Source: Oscillospiraceae bacterium (GTDB taxonomy: Bacteria > Bacillota > Clostridia > Oscillospirales > Oscillospiraceae). From it: 64,000 bases of DNA. Numbering within the stretch: position 1 is the stretch's first letter; the number at the start of each line of letters is the position of its first letter. The translations under genes were made by a program, and so were the position numbers. This document shows, one piece after another, positions 1 to 8,634 of this stretch. The DNA lies in assembly GCA_017621795.1 (NCBI GenBank), contig JAGASJ010000003.1, forward strand, positions 29,755-93,754, in the 5' to 3' direction. Under the pieces are notes generated by a model that saw nothing but the letters and a program-made list of their open reading frames with translations, had not been told where the DNA came from and made no database searches.

Positions 1-2
1 GG

Positions 3-137
3 CATTTGGGCACAGAGACCTTCCGTGCCATTGTCAATCACCCCTATCTGAAAACACTGCCGATGATCTTGGAAACACCCAATGAATTACCCGGCTATGC
101 AAAAGAGATCGCATTACTGCGATCTATGGAAGAATAA
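3..137 (+). CDS. nfo: Endonuclease IV, C-terminal 44 residues (partial)
   Basis: The window opens inside a reading frame that ends at TAA 135-137. Its visible end contains PMILETPNELPGYAKEI, which matches the C-terminal signature of endonuclease IV (AP endonuclease of base-excision repair), where the ILETP segment carries metal-site residues. Only about 44 codons are present, so the family call rests on this short stretch. The next gene starts 20 bases downstream with its own ribosome binding site, so co-transcription is possible. Confidence 0.7.
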   Translation, partial: HLGTETFRAIVNHPYLKTLPMILETPNELPGYAKEIALLRSMEE

Positions 138-157
138 TTCTGAAAGGAGGCGCCAAA

Positions 158-1879
158 ATGGAGTTTGTGGAATCCTTACAAAATGCACTGCCCACCTATG
201 TAAATGTGTTTATAGCGGTATTTCGGTATACTGCCCCTATTTTGGCGCTTTTGATATTGGGCAGGGCGATCATCCCGCTGCTTCGTTTTCGCAGAGAGCC
301 TGAAATTTGGGCGTGGCTGTGCTTTGCCGACGGCAATAAAATCCCCATTACCCATTGGGAAAATGTCATCGGCCGCCACAAAAACAGTGATGTGGTGTTG
401 GATGTGGCCACAGTCTCCCGTAATCACGCTGTGCTTACCCGTTATGACGATGGGAGCTGGACCATTGCGGATGTGGAAAGTGTGGGCGGCGTACGGGTCA
501 ATGGAAAAAAGGTGCGCATTCACGCCATAAACCCGGAGGATGTGATCTCCATTGGCGGCGTGGAGATGCAGCTGCAGCCGATTTCTGAAAAACAGGAAAA
601 ACGGCTGGCCCAATTACGTACAAAAGCATCTTCCTACGGTACAAGCTTTGCCAATGTGGTGCTGCTTTCCGTGTTTCAGGCGCTGTGCTGCATCGGGTAT
701 CTGATGACAGGGGAGGGGCGCTATGCGGCTTCCTACCTGGCAGGCTTTGGCGGCATTTTGCTGTGCCAGTGGCTGCTGTTTTTGTTCTATTCCTTTATCC
801 GCAGACCGGCCTTTGAGGTGGAGACCATTGCGTTTTTCCTCTGCACAATGGGAATGTGCGCCATCTGTACGGTGGTGCCCGGCGAGGCAGTCAAGCAGCT
901 TCTTGCAATGGTGCTGGGCATCGTGATCTTTCTGGTGATCGGCTGGTCTTTGCGCAATTTGGAACGGGCAAAGATGATCCGAAATATTGCCGCTGTAGCC
1001 GGTGTTGCGTTTTTGATGGCGACCATGGTCTTTGGAACGGTGGTAAACGGCGCCAGGAACTGGATCTTTATCGGCGGTATCTCCTTTCAGCCCTCGGAGC
1101 TGAGCAAGCTGTGCTTTGTGATGGTGGGGGCTTCCGCGATGGATAAAATCCTGACAAAGCGGAATCTCATTATGTTCATCGTCTATTCCGTGGTGATTTG
1201 CGGCTGTTTGGCGGTGATGCAGGATTTTGGAACGGCGCTGATCTTCTTTATTGCGTTTTTGGTCATTGCTTATATGCGTTCGGGCAGTGTGGGGACCATC
1301 GGACTGGCACTGACCGGTCTGGGCTTTGCAGGCGTCACAGCCCTGCGAATTGCACCCCACGCGGTACAGCGTTTTAAAAACTGGCGGCATATATGGCAGG
1401 ATCCCCTGGGCTTCGGCTGGCAGCAGACAAGGGCGCTGATGTGTATGGCATCCGGCGGCTTTTTTGGGTTAGGCTTGGGGCAGGGCTGGATGAAGAACAA
1501 CTTTGCCGCGGAATCCGATATTGTAATTGCCACCATCGGAGAGGAATGGGGACTTTTGATGGTGCTGTTTTTGGTGCTTGCAGTGGCGGCGCTGGCGCTT
1601 TTCAGTGTGCGGTGCGCACCGATGGGGCGCAGCAGCTTCTATACCATCGGCAGCTGCACAGCCGCCGCGATTTTGCTGGTACAGGTGATTTTAAACGCCT
1701 TAGGCACATTGGATGTACTGCCGCTGACAGGCGTTACCTTCCCCTTCCTATCCAATGGCGGCTCCAGTATGCTGTGTGCATGGGGTCTTTTGGCATTTAT
1801 CAAGGCCGCCGATACCCGGCAGAACGCCAGCTTTGCAGTACGGCTTTTCAAGGGAAGGGCAGGTGCAAAAGATGAATAA
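158..1879 (+). CDS. FHA domain fused to FtsW/RodA/SpoVE-family SEDS glycosyltransferase
   Basis: A 573-residue protein with a single membrane segment near residues 15-40, then a cytoplasmic FHA domain (GR at about 71-72, SRNH at about 87-90, and an NG in the VRVNGKKV strand), then a multi-span SEDS domain from about residue 160. SEDS marks include FQPSEL near residue 310 and FPFLSNGGSSM near the end. SEDS proteins polymerise lipid II into glycan strands. FHA domains bind phosphothreonine, so I infer that Ser/Thr kinase signalling steers this synthase. Strong RBS (AAAGGAGG) before ATG 158. The stop overlaps the start of the following penicillin-binding protein by 8 bases, a typical SEDS-bPBP pair. 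It is separate from the ftsW in the dcw cluster, so an elongation or sporulation role is likely. Confidence 0.88.
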   Translation: MEFVESLQNALPTYVNVFIAVFRYTAPILALLILGRAIIPLLRFRREPEIWAWLCFADGNKIPITHWENVIGRHKNSDVVLDVATVSRNHAVLTRYDDGSWTIADVESVGGVRVNGKKVRIHAINPEDVISIGGVEMQLQPISEKQEKRLAQLRTKASSYGTSFANVVLLSVFQALCCIGYLMTGEGRYAASYLAGFGGILLCQWLLFLFYSFIRRPAFEVETIAFFLCTMGMCAICTVVPGEAVKQLLAMVLGIVIFLVIGWSLRNLERAKMIRNIAAVAGVAFLMATMVFGTVVNGARNWIFIGGISFQPSELSKLCFVMVGASAMDKILTKRNLIMFIVYSVVICGCLAVMQDFGTALIFFIAFLVIAYMRSGSVGTIGLALTGLGFAGVTALRIAPHAVQRFKNWRHIWQDPLGFGWQQTRALMCMASGGFFGLGLGQGWMKNNFAAESDIVIATIGEEWGLLMVLFLVLAVAALALFSVRCAPMGRSSFYTIGSCTAAAILLVQVILNALGTLDVLPLTGVTFPFLSNGGSSMLCAWGLLAFIKAADTRQNASFAVRLFKGRAGAKDE

Positions 1880-3218
1880 AGTGGCAAAACGGGCCTGGGC
1901 GGTATGTATATTGGCCGGTATATTGATCGGCGGTATGGGCTTTTTTGTGGTAGAGTTTACGACCAGGGCAGATCAGTGGGTGGTCACTGCCGGTTCTCCC
2001 CACGTATATAACGGAGAAAATATCAACACCGGCGCAGTTACCGACCGCAGTGGTATCCTTTTACTAAATATGCATAATACCCGTACCTATTCCGGCGCGG
2101 AATCCATTCGTAAAGCCACCATCCACTGGGTAGGGGATCGGGAGGGCTACATCAGTGCACCGGCGATCTCGAAATATGCCCGTCATATCGCAGGCTTTGA
2201 TATGGCAAACGGACTATATGCCTACGGCGGCTCGGGCGGCGTAGCAGAGCTGACCATCTCTGCCCGGGTGCAGACGGTGGCACTGGAAGCACTGGGGGAT
2301 TACAAGGGCACTGTGGCAGTATACAATTATAAAACAGGGGAGATCCTGTGTGCCGTGACGAACCCCACCTATGACCCGGATAACGTACCGGAAATTGAAG
2401 GAAACCCGGCTTATGAGGGGGCGTATCTGAACCGCTTTACCCAATGCACCTACGCGCCCGGCTCTATTTTTAAAATTGTCACCCTGGCGGCGGTACTGGA
2501 AGAAATGCCTGCACTGCAGGAGAAGACCTTTACCTGTACCGGTACACGCGCCTACGGGCCGGATACCATTACCTGTGAAGGCATCCACGGTACGCAAAGC
2601 CTGAAGCAGGCGTTTTGCAATTCCTGCAACTGTGCTTTTGCGGAGCTTTCGGAGCTTTTGGGCGGGCAGACACTCAAAAAGTATGTGGAAGCCTTTGGCC
2701 TGACGGAGCATATATCCTTTGACGGCATCCGATGCGAAAAAGGCAGCTTTCAGCTGGCGGAGGATGCGGTAAACGTGGCTTGGAGTGCCATCGGTCAGTA
2801 TAACGATCTGGTCAATCCCTGCAGCTTCCTTACCTTTGTTGGTGCGGTGGCAAACGGCGGCAAGGCGGCAAAGCCCTACATTGTTGCCCGTGCCGGAGAC
2901 AGCTATGAGGCTGAAACTTCCTATACAGCCCCGATGATGGATCAAGAGGTTGCGGCATTGGTGCAAGAGTATATGCGTAACAACGTGGCCACCAAATACG
3001 GCGACTCGAATTTTGACGGACTAAACGTATGCGCAAAGACCGGTACAGCGGAATTTGACGGAGATCAGGCGTCTAATGCAATGTTTGCCGGATTCGTGGC
3101 GGACGAAACGTATCCGCTGGCTTTTATCGTATGCGTGGAGGGCGGCGGCTACGGAATGTATACCTGCGTACCCATCGCATCCAAGGTGCTTGCGGCCTGC
3201 AAAGAAGTCCTGCAGTAA
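1872..3218 (+). CDS. Class B penicillin-binding protein (transpeptidase)
   Basis: A 448-residue protein with one N-terminal membrane anchor (about residues 10-30) and a penicillin-binding transpeptidase domain. The three active-site motifs are visible: SIFK near residue 198 (acyl-enzyme serine), SCN near 251 and KTG near 389. It cross-links peptidoglycan outside the membrane. ATG 1872 is chosen because it overlaps the SEDS gene stop and leaves the normal short cytoplasmic tail; a longer upstream reading would run into the SEDS gene. It is shorter than SpoVD/PBP2B proteins and lacks PASTA repeats, resembling the PbpA-type partners of FHA-SEDS proteins in Clostridia. A weak hairpin with a T-rich tail follows at about 3241-3275. 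Confidence 0.87.
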   Translation: MNKVAKRAWAVCILAGILIGGMGFFVVEFTTRADQWVVTAGSPHVYNGENINTGAVTDRSGILLLNMHNTRTYSGAESIRKATIHWVGDREGYISAPAISKYARHIAGFDMANGLYAYGGSGGVAELTISARVQTVALEALGDYKGTVAVYNYKTGEILCAVTNPTYDPDNVPEIEGNPAYEGAYLNRFTQCTYAPGSIFKIVTLAAVLEEMPALQEKTFTCTGTRAYGPDTITCEGIHGTQSLKQAFCNSCNCAFAELSELLGGQTLKKYVEAFGLTEHISFDGIRCEKGSFQLAEDAVNVAWSAIGQYNDLVNPCSFLTFVGAVANGGKAAKPYIVARAGDSYEAETSYTAPMMDQEVAALVQEYMRNNVATKYGDSNFDGLNVCAKTGTAEFDGDQASNAMFAGFVADETYPLAFIVCVEGGGYGMYTCVPIASKVLAACKEVLQ

Positions 3219-3284
3219 GCCCTGTTGTGCGGAATATACAAAAAGCATAATTGACGGGCTTTTGCTTTTGGTGTTTTTTGGTGG

Positions 3285-3313
3285 TTGACAAATGTGTTTC
3301 TGTGGGATACAAT
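3285..3313 (+). promoter_or_regulatory. Sigma-A promoter of the liv operon
   Basis: TTGACA at 3285-3290, a 17-base spacer and TACAAT at 3308-3313. It lies about 120 bases before livJ, leaving a leader of roughly 110 bases. Confidence 0.75.
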
Positions 3314-3363
3314 ATGCCTATCCCAAACGGGAGATCGCAAGACGATATATACCGTCGCAGCGA

Positions 3364-3412
3364 ATGAATTTGTATATAGGAGGTTGCAAATAAAAGCCGC
3401 CTCTTAGTTTTT
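3364..3412 (+). promoter_or_regulatory. Possible leader peptide and attenuator-like hairpin before livJ
   Basis: A 9-codon ORF, MNLYIGGCK (3364-3393), overlaps the left arm of a hairpin (3380-3387 with 3396-3403) followed by TTAGTTTTT. A Leu TTG and an Ile ATA codon sit in the peptide. No good RBS precedes the mini-ORF, so this is a weak suggestion. Confidence 0.25.
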
Positions 3413-3431
3413 AAAAGTAAAGGAGAAGAAA

Positions 3432-4598
3432 ATGATGAAGAAGATTTTAGCGATGCTGTTGGCAGTTTTGATGACTGTCGGTGTGCTTGCCGGTTGCGGC
3501 GGCGCAGATGTAAGCGGCAAAAAGGAAAACGACGGTGCAAGTGTTATTAAGGTCGGCACCAGCGGCCCCCTGACCGGTGACAACGCAGTTTACGGTGTTG
3601 CGGTCAAGAACGGCCTGGAGCTGGCATTTGAAGAGATCAATGCCCTGGGCGATCTGCAGTTCGAGGTAAAGGCTGAAGACGACGAAGCCGATAGCGAAAA
3701 GGCAGTCAACGCTTATAACACCCTGATGGACTGGGGTATGCAGATCATGGCCGGTCCCACCACCTCTGGTTCTGCTGCTGCTACCGCTCAGAAGTGCGCG
3801 GCAGATAAGGTCTTTATGCTGACCCCCTCTGCATCCGATCCTGCGGTTATTGCCGCCGGCGATAACGTTTTCCAGATTTGCTTTACCGACCTGAACCAGG
3901 GTAAGGCTTCCGCACAGTACATCAAGGATCATAACCTGGCTACCAAGATCGGTATCATTTACGATTCCTCCTCTCCCTATTCTGCCGGTATCTACAATAC
4001 CTTTAAGGCAGAGGCAGCAGCCCTGGGCCTGGAGATCGCAATCGAAGCCCCCTTCACCGAGGGCACCAAGGGCGACCTGACCACACAGGTGACCATGTGC
4101 CAGCAGGCAAACTGCGACCTGGTATTCTTGCCCATCTACACCAGCGAAGCTGTGAAGGTTCTGTCTGTTGCCAATTCTAACGGCTATGCTCCCAAGTACT
4201 TCGGCTGTGACGGTCTGGACGGCATCCTGTCCGTTGAGAACTTTGACACCAGCCTGGCTGAAGGCGTTATGCTGCTGACTCCCTTCGATGCCACCGCTAC
4301 CGATGAAAAGACCCAGTCCTTTGTAACCAAGTACACCGAAAAGTACGGCACTGCACCCAACCAGTTTGCTGCAGATGCTTACGACGTAGCTTACGCTATT
4401 TATGAGGCCTGCAAGGCAGGCGGTGTTACCGCGGATATGTCTGCAGAGGAAGTCAACGCCATTATGGTAGAGCAGATCACCAAGATGTCCTTTGATGGCC
4501 TGACCGGCCAGGCAATGCAGTGGGGCGCTGACGGCGCAGTCAGCAAGGATCCCATGGCTGTTGTGATCGAAAACGGCATCTACGTTGGTATGGACTAA
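3432..4598 (+). CDS. livJ: Branched-chain amino acid ABC transporter, substrate-binding lipoprotein
   Basis: A 388-residue protein with a lipoprotein signal: a basic start, a hydrophobic core and the lipobox LAGC around residue 20. The rest matches the periplasmic-binding type-1 Leu/Ile/Val family, with IKVGTSGPLTGDNAVYG and AGPTTSGSAAA characteristic of LivJ-like receptors. It would be anchored outside the membrane and deliver branched-chain or related amino acids to LivHM. First gene of a five-gene operon. A hairpin between it and livH (4620-4650) may raise its transcript level relative to the permease genes. Confidence 0.9.
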   Translation: MMKKILAMLLAVLMTVGVLAGCGGADVSGKKENDGASVIKVGTSGPLTGDNAVYGVAVKNGLELAFEEINALGDLQFEVKAEDDEADSEKAVNAYNTLMDWGMQIMAGPTTSGSAAATAQKCAADKVFMLTPSASDPAVIAAGDNVFQICFTDLNQGKASAQYIKDHNLATKIGIIYDSSSPYSAGIYNTFKAEAAALGLEIAIEAPFTEGTKGDLTTQVTMCQQANCDLVFLPIYTSEAVKVLSVANSNGYAPKYFGCDGLDGILSVENFDTSLAEGVMLLTPFDATATDEKTQSFVTKYTEKYGTAPNQFAADAYDVAYAIYEACKAGGVTADMSAEEVNAIMVEQITKMSFDGLTGQAMQWGADGAVSKDPMAVVIENGIYVGMD

Positions 4599-4619
4599 AA
4601 ATAATATACAGTGATTGAA

Positions 4620-4650
4620 CCCGCATGGGGGGACTATCCCCTCATGCGGG
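4620..4650 (+). other. Intergenic hairpin between livJ and livH
   Basis: CCCGCATG pairs with CATGCGGG, with inner GGGG/CCCC pairs; no T-run follows. This fits an mRNA-stabilising or partial-attenuation hairpin rather than a full terminator. Confidence 0.6.
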
Positions 4651-4677
4651 AAAACCCTGAATAGAGGGGAGAGAAAA

Positions 4678-5559
4678 ATGGACTTTTTACAGTACTTCAT
4701 TGACGGACTATATATCGGTGCCATCTACGCCATCATCGCGTTGGGCTATACAATGGTCTACGGCATTGCAAAAATGCTGAACTTTGCCCACGGCGATGTG
4801 ATTATGGTGGGCGCCTATATGTCCTACACCTTTGTGTCCGCATCCGGTATGCCGGTATATTTGAGCATTCCCATTGCAATGGTGATCTGTACGGTGCTGG
4901 GCATTGTGATCGAGGGGCTGGCGTATAAGCCTTTGCGTGGCACATCCAGTTTGGCAGTGCTCATTACCGCCATTGGTGTCAGCTACTTCCTGCAGAATGC
5001 GGCACAACTTATTTGGGGCCCTGCTGAAATCGGCTTTAATCGGCTGGTGAATGCAAAGCCCTTCTTGCTGTTTGGTGGAAAGCTTCGTATTTCGCCGGAA
5101 GCGATGGTGACTTTGGCCATTGCGGTGGTGATCATGGTGGCGCTGACCACATTTGTAAACAGGACCCAAACCGGCAAGGCGATGCGTGCAGTGGCAGAGG
5201 ATCGGGATGCGGCGCAGTTGATGGGCATCAATGTAAACCGTACCATTTCCATTACTTTTGCCATTGGCTCTGCCCTGGCGGCAGTGGCAGGTGTGCTGCT
5301 GTGCTCCAAGGTGCAATCGGTCAGCCCCACGGTAGGCTCAATGCCCGGTATCCGCGCGTTTACAGCGGCGGTGTTTGGCGGTATTGGCTCGATCCCCGGT
5401 GCAATGCTGGGCGGTATGCTGTTGGGACTGGTGGAGACCCTGACCGGTGCGTTTATTTCCACCCAGTTTAGTGATGCCATTGTATTTTTGATCCTGATCG
5501 TGGTGCTGCTGGTAAAGCCTGCGGGTCTTTTGGGCAAGCAGACACAGGAAAAGGTATAA
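4678..5559 (+). CDS. livH: Branched-chain amino acid ABC transporter permease LivH
   Basis: A 293-residue, highly hydrophobic permease with LivH-type sequence: the N-terminal YIGAIYAIIALGYTMVYG segment, and RAVAEDRDAAQLMGIN, the cytoplasmic loop thought to contact the ATPases. It forms the membrane channel with LivM. ATG 4678 follows AGAGGGGAGAG. An upstream in-frame extension would run through the intergenic hairpin, so the shorter start is preferred. It is followed 12 bases later by livM. Confidence 0.9.
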   Translation: MDFLQYFIDGLYIGAIYAIIALGYTMVYGIAKMLNFAHGDVIMVGAYMSYTFVSASGMPVYLSIPIAMVICTVLGIVIEGLAYKPLRGTSSLAVLITAIGVSYFLQNAAQLIWGPAEIGFNRLVNAKPFLLFGGKLRISPEAMVTLAIAVVIMVALTTFVNRTQTGKAMRAVAEDRDAAQLMGINVNRTISITFAIGSALAAVAGVLLCSKVQSVSPTVGSMPGIRAFTAAVFGGIGSIPGAMLGGMLLGLVETLTGAFISTQFSDAIVFLILIVVLLVKPAGLLGKQTQEKV

Positions 5560-5571
5560 GGGGGGCGCAGT

Positions 5572-6831
5572 ATGATTTTTCTGATTTGGTTACTGTATAT
5601 CCCCGCGCTTTATTTGGTGTACGGTTTGCGTTTGGCACTGGCCGGTATGGGGATCTACCTACATACGTTCCCCACAATGCTGCTCCACGGTGCAGTATTT
5701 GTAGGCGTGTATTACCTTATAAAGTACCTGAAAAAGCTTTTGAAAGTGAAGCCGAGGATCCCCGCAAATGCGGGCAAAAGGGATAAGACCATCTCTGTTT
5801 ATGGCCTGGTTACTGTGGGCTTTACTGCAATGACTGCGTTGCAGGGCTACGGAATGCTGAGCCGTTCTATGCAGGGTTATTTGGTGCCGATCTGTGCCTA
5901 TGTGGTGCTCGCACTGTCGCTGAACCTGGTGGTTGGTATTTCCGGCGAATTGAGCTTAGGCCACGCCGGATTTATGGGCGTTGGCGCTTTTGCCGGTATT
6001 GTTGCCGCGACCTGCGCGCAAAACGCTGTCAGTGACCCCTTCCTGCGGCTGGTCATCGGTATGGTAGCCGGTGGTCTGATGGCAGGCGTTGCCGGATTGA
6101 TCGTTGGCATTCCTGTTTTGCGTCTGCGTGGCGACTATTTGGCGATCGTCACACTGGCCTTTGGCGAAATTCTCAGAAGCCTTACGGAAAACCTGTACGT
6201 AGGCTTGGATCGTGCCGGTCTGCACATGTCTATGTCCAATGGCGGCGTACAGCTGCAGGAGGGCGGCAAAATGATTATCAGCGGTGCGTTGGGTGCAACC
6301 GGTATTAAGCCCATTTCCACATTCGTGGCGGGTATTTTGCTGGTGTTCTTTACGGTTGCTGTGGTTTTGAACCTGGTGCACTCCAGGGAAGGCCGTGCCA
6401 TTAAGGCGGTACGGGATAACCGTATTGCTGCGGAATCTGTGGGCATCAATGCTACCACTTTCAAGCTGAAGGCGTTTGTGATCTCTGCGGTTTTGGCAGG
6501 TATGGCAGGTGCGCTGTTTGGATTGAACCTGGGCAGTGTACAGGCATCCAAGTTCAGCTATACCACTTCCATCGACATTTTGGTGTACGTGGTTTTGGGC
6601 GGTATGGGCAATATGCTGGGCTCCATTATTTCCACAGTGGTGCTGTATCTGATTCCCGAATTTTTGCGCAGCTTGGCGGACTACCGTATGATTATGTACG
6701 CAATCGTACTGATCGTGGTGATGCTTTGCACCTGGTCTCCCAAGATTAAAAATACCATCAGCCTGTTTACCTACACGATGCGCACATATTGGAACCGACT
6801 GTTTCGGAAGAAAGGGGGTAGCGGAAAATGA
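5572..6831 (+). CDS. livM: Branched-chain amino acid ABC transporter permease LivM
   Basis: A 419-residue permease with about ten hydrophobic segments. The core shows LivM marks such as GISGELSLGHAGFMGVGAFAG and RAIKAVRDNRIAAESVGIN (ATPase-contact loop). The first 100 or so residues form an extra N-terminal membrane portion, as in longer LivM proteins. RBS AAGGGGGGCG precedes ATG 5572. It overlaps livG by four bases (ATGA). Confidence 0.9.
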   Translation: MIFLIWLLYIPALYLVYGLRLALAGMGIYLHTFPTMLLHGAVFVGVYYLIKYLKKLLKVKPRIPANAGKRDKTISVYGLVTVGFTAMTALQGYGMLSRSMQGYLVPICAYVVLALSLNLVVGISGELSLGHAGFMGVGAFAGIVAATCAQNAVSDPFLRLVIGMVAGGLMAGVAGLIVGIPVLRLRGDYLAIVTLAFGEILRSLTENLYVGLDRAGLHMSMSNGGVQLQEGGKMIISGALGATGIKPISTFVAGILLVFFTVAVVLNLVHSREGRAIKAVRDNRIAAESVGINATTFKLKAFVISAVLAGMAGALFGLNLGSVQASKFSYTTSIDILVYVVLGGMGNMLGSIISTVVLYLIPEFLRSLADYRMIMYAIVLIVVMLCTWSPKIKNTISLFTYTMRTYWNRLFRKKGGSGK

Positions 6832-7670
6832 GTGATTACTCTAAGAAGATTCTCCGTGTGCCTTCCTATAGTCTGCTTCGTGAGCAGGATGCAGACAAAC
6901 AACCGGTACTGGTTGCCAACAATTTAGGCATCGACTTCGGCGGCCTGACCGCGGTGGACAGCTTTAACGTTGCCATCGGACCTACGGAAATTTCCGGTTT
7001 GATCGGCCCGAACGGTGCCGGTAAGACCACCATTTTTAACTTGCTGACCGGTGTTTATCAGCCGACCCGCGGTGCGGTGCTGATCAAAGGCATCGATACA
7101 AAGGGTATGCATCCCAGCAAGGTGACCCGTATGGGCATTGCCCGTACCTTCCAAAACATTCGCCTGTTTACGGATATGACCGCAAAGGACAATGTTAAGG
7201 TGGGTATGCACAAGGATATCCATTGCTCCTTCTTTTCCTCATTACTGCGTCTGCCCTCTTATTACAAGTCAGAGCGTGCCGCAGACGAGAAGGCTATGGA
7301 GCTGCTGGAATTTATGGGACTTGCGGATGTGGCGGATGTGAAGGCGGGAAGCCTTCCCTACGGCGTGCAGCGCCGACTGGAAATTGCCCGTGCACTGGCC
7401 ACCAATCCGGCAATTTTGCTGCTGGATGAGCCGGCGGCAGGTATGAACCCCAGTGAGACGGCAGAGCTGACAGCGCAAATTCGCCGTATTCGGGATACCT
7501 TCCAAATCGCTATTTTCCTGATCGAGCACGATATGAACCTGGTGATGAATGTTTGTGAGGCCATTGCGGTGGTCAATTACGGCAAGATCATAGCCAAGGG
7601 TACCCCGGAAGAAATCAAGAATGATCCGGCGGTTATTGAGGCGTACTTGGGCAAGAAGGAGGAATCGTAA
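6828..7670 (+). CDS. livG: Branched-chain amino acid ABC transporter ATPase LivG
   Basis: A 280-residue ABC ATPase: Walker A GPNGAGKTT, an LPYGVQRRLEIARAL signature region (LSGGQ replaced by LPYGVQ, normal for LivG) and Walker B LLLDEPAAG. A 25-residue extension precedes the usual LivG start; ATG 6828 is kept because it couples to the livM stop and has GGGGGTAGCGG upstream. It energises transport together with LivF. The stop overlaps the livF ATG by one base. Confidence 0.9.
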   Translation: MSDYSKKILRVPSYSLLREQDADKQPVLVANNLGIDFGGLTAVDSFNVAIGPTEISGLIGPNGAGKTTIFNLLTGVYQPTRGAVLIKGIDTKGMHPSKVTRMGIARTFQNIRLFTDMTAKDNVKVGMHKDIHCSFFSSLLRLPSYYKSERAADEKAMELLEFMGLADVADVKAGSLPYGVQRRLEIARALATNPAILLLDEPAAGMNPSETAELTAQIRRIRDTFQIAIFLIEHDMNLVMNVCEAIAVVNYGKIIAKGTPEEIKNDPAVIEAYLGKKEES

Positions 7671-8368
7671 TGCTGAAAGTAGAAGATATGCATGTGTTTT
7701 ACGGTGCCATCCACGCCATCAAGGGCGTGTCCTTCCAAGTAAATGAGGGTGAGATCGTTGCACTGATCGGCGCAAACGGCGCAGGCAAGAGCACCATTTT
7801 GAAAACGGTCTCCGGCCTGATGCATCCCCGCAGCGGCAGTATTTCCTTTATGGGCGAGAGCATTGCCCATACCGATGCCTATAAGCTGGTGCGCAAGGGC
7901 CTGGCCCACGTCCCGGAGGGACGGCGGATCTTCCTGCAGATGAGTGTGCAGGATAACCTGGCAATGGGCGCATTTACGCAGAAAACGGTATCCAAGGCAG
8001 ACTTGGATATGGTCTACGATCTGTTTCCCCGCCTGAAGGAACGGCGCACCCAGATTGCGGGCACGCTTTCCGGCGGCGAACAGCAGATGCTGGCAATGAG
8101 CAGAGCCCTGATGAGTCATCCGAAGCTGATGATGCTGGATGAGCCGTCTATGGGACTTGCGCCTATTTTGGTGGATCAGATCTTCACCATCATCAAAGAC
8201 CTGCACAAGGCAGGCACGACCATATTGCTGGTGGAGCAGAATGCAAGCAAGGCTCTGCAGATCGCAGACCGTGCCTATGTTTTGGAAACCGGAAAGATTA
8301 CCCTGACGGGAACCGGTGACGAACTGGCCCACAGTGACGAGGTACGAAAAGCCTACTTAGGCGGTTAA
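7670..8368 (+). CDS. livF: Branched-chain amino acid ABC transporter ATPase LivF
   Basis: A 232-residue ABC ATPase with Walker A GANGAGKST, signature LSGGEQQMLAM, Walker B LMMLDEPSMGL and the H-loop-equivalent LVEQN typical of LivF. Last gene of livJHMGF; RBS AAGGAGGAATCG lies in the end of livG. Two consecutive hairpins follow (8377-8404 and 8454-8475). Confidence 0.92.
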   Translation: MLKVEDMHVFYGAIHAIKGVSFQVNEGEIVALIGANGAGKSTILKTVSGLMHPRSGSISFMGESIAHTDAYKLVRKGLAHVPEGRRIFLQMSVQDNLAMGAFTQKTVSKADLDMVYDLFPRLKERRTQIAGTLSGGEQQMLAMSRALMSHPKLMMLDEPSMGLAPILVDQIFTIIKDLHKAGTTILLVEQNASKALQIADRAYVLETGKITLTGTGDELAHSDEVRKAYLGG

Positions 8369-8376
8369 AGAGAACG

Positions 8377-8412
8377 CCCCCTGCATACAAGCGTATGCAG
8401 GGGGTGATTTAT
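8377..8412 (+). terminator. Terminator hairpin after livF
   Basis: A perfect 12-bp stem CCCCCTGCATAC / GTATGCAGGGGG with an AAGC loop, followed by TGATTTATATTTT. Confidence 0.65.
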
Positions 8413-8453
8413 ATTTTGACGGTTTGGGGGTTCTTTGAAACTCTGAAACACCG

Positions 8454-8487
8454 CCTGCATACGATTGTATGCAGGGGGTGGTTTTTT
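8454..8487 (+). terminator. Second, near-identical hairpin with T-run
   Basis: CCTGCATAC / GTATGCAGG with a GATT loop, then GGGTGGTTTTTT. The stem repeats the sequence of the hairpin 75 bases upstream. The GGGGG of the right arm also serves as ribosome binding site for the next small ORF. Confidence 0.6.
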
Positions 8488-8634
8488 ATGTGCAGACCCA
8501 ATCAGTTGCGGGGATATATACTGCTGAGTGTCGGTTGCGGAATGGTGTTGGGGGTATGGATGAGCAGTGCGTTTCTGACCTATTGCATTGCCGGTGTAAT
8601 GGTTTTTGCAGGTGTATCTGTGGTGCGCAAGTAA
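8488..8634 (+). CDS. Small membrane protein, 48 aa
   Basis: Starts MCRPNQLRGYILLSVGCGMV and has two hydrophobic stretches (about residues 10-25 and 29-45) with a positive C-terminus (VVRK). Start ATG 8488 follows AGGGGGTGG with a suitable gap; a longer frame starting at 8395 would begin inside the upstream hairpin. Short two-segment proteins of this kind often precede spore-coat type genes in Clostridia, but I cannot assign a function. The right arm of the preceding hairpin sequesters its RBS. Confidence 0.55.
   Translation: MCRPNQLRGYILLSVGCGMVLGVWMSSAFLTYCIAGVMVFAGVSVVRK

Noticed and set aside
614-1390. 258-codon frame on minus opposite the FHA-SEDS gene
   Set aside because: Its His/Gln-rich composition is typical of the reverse of membrane-protein codons; no start signal.
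3447-4724. 425-codon open frame on minus opposite livJ
   Set aside because: It is antisense to a strongly supported lipoprotein gene with biased codon use, has no RBS or recognisable domain, and its composition is that of a shadow frame.
8395-8487. N-terminal extension of the 48-aa protein
   Set aside because: It would start inside the livF terminator hairpin and read through a second hairpin; the ATG at 8488 has its own RBS.
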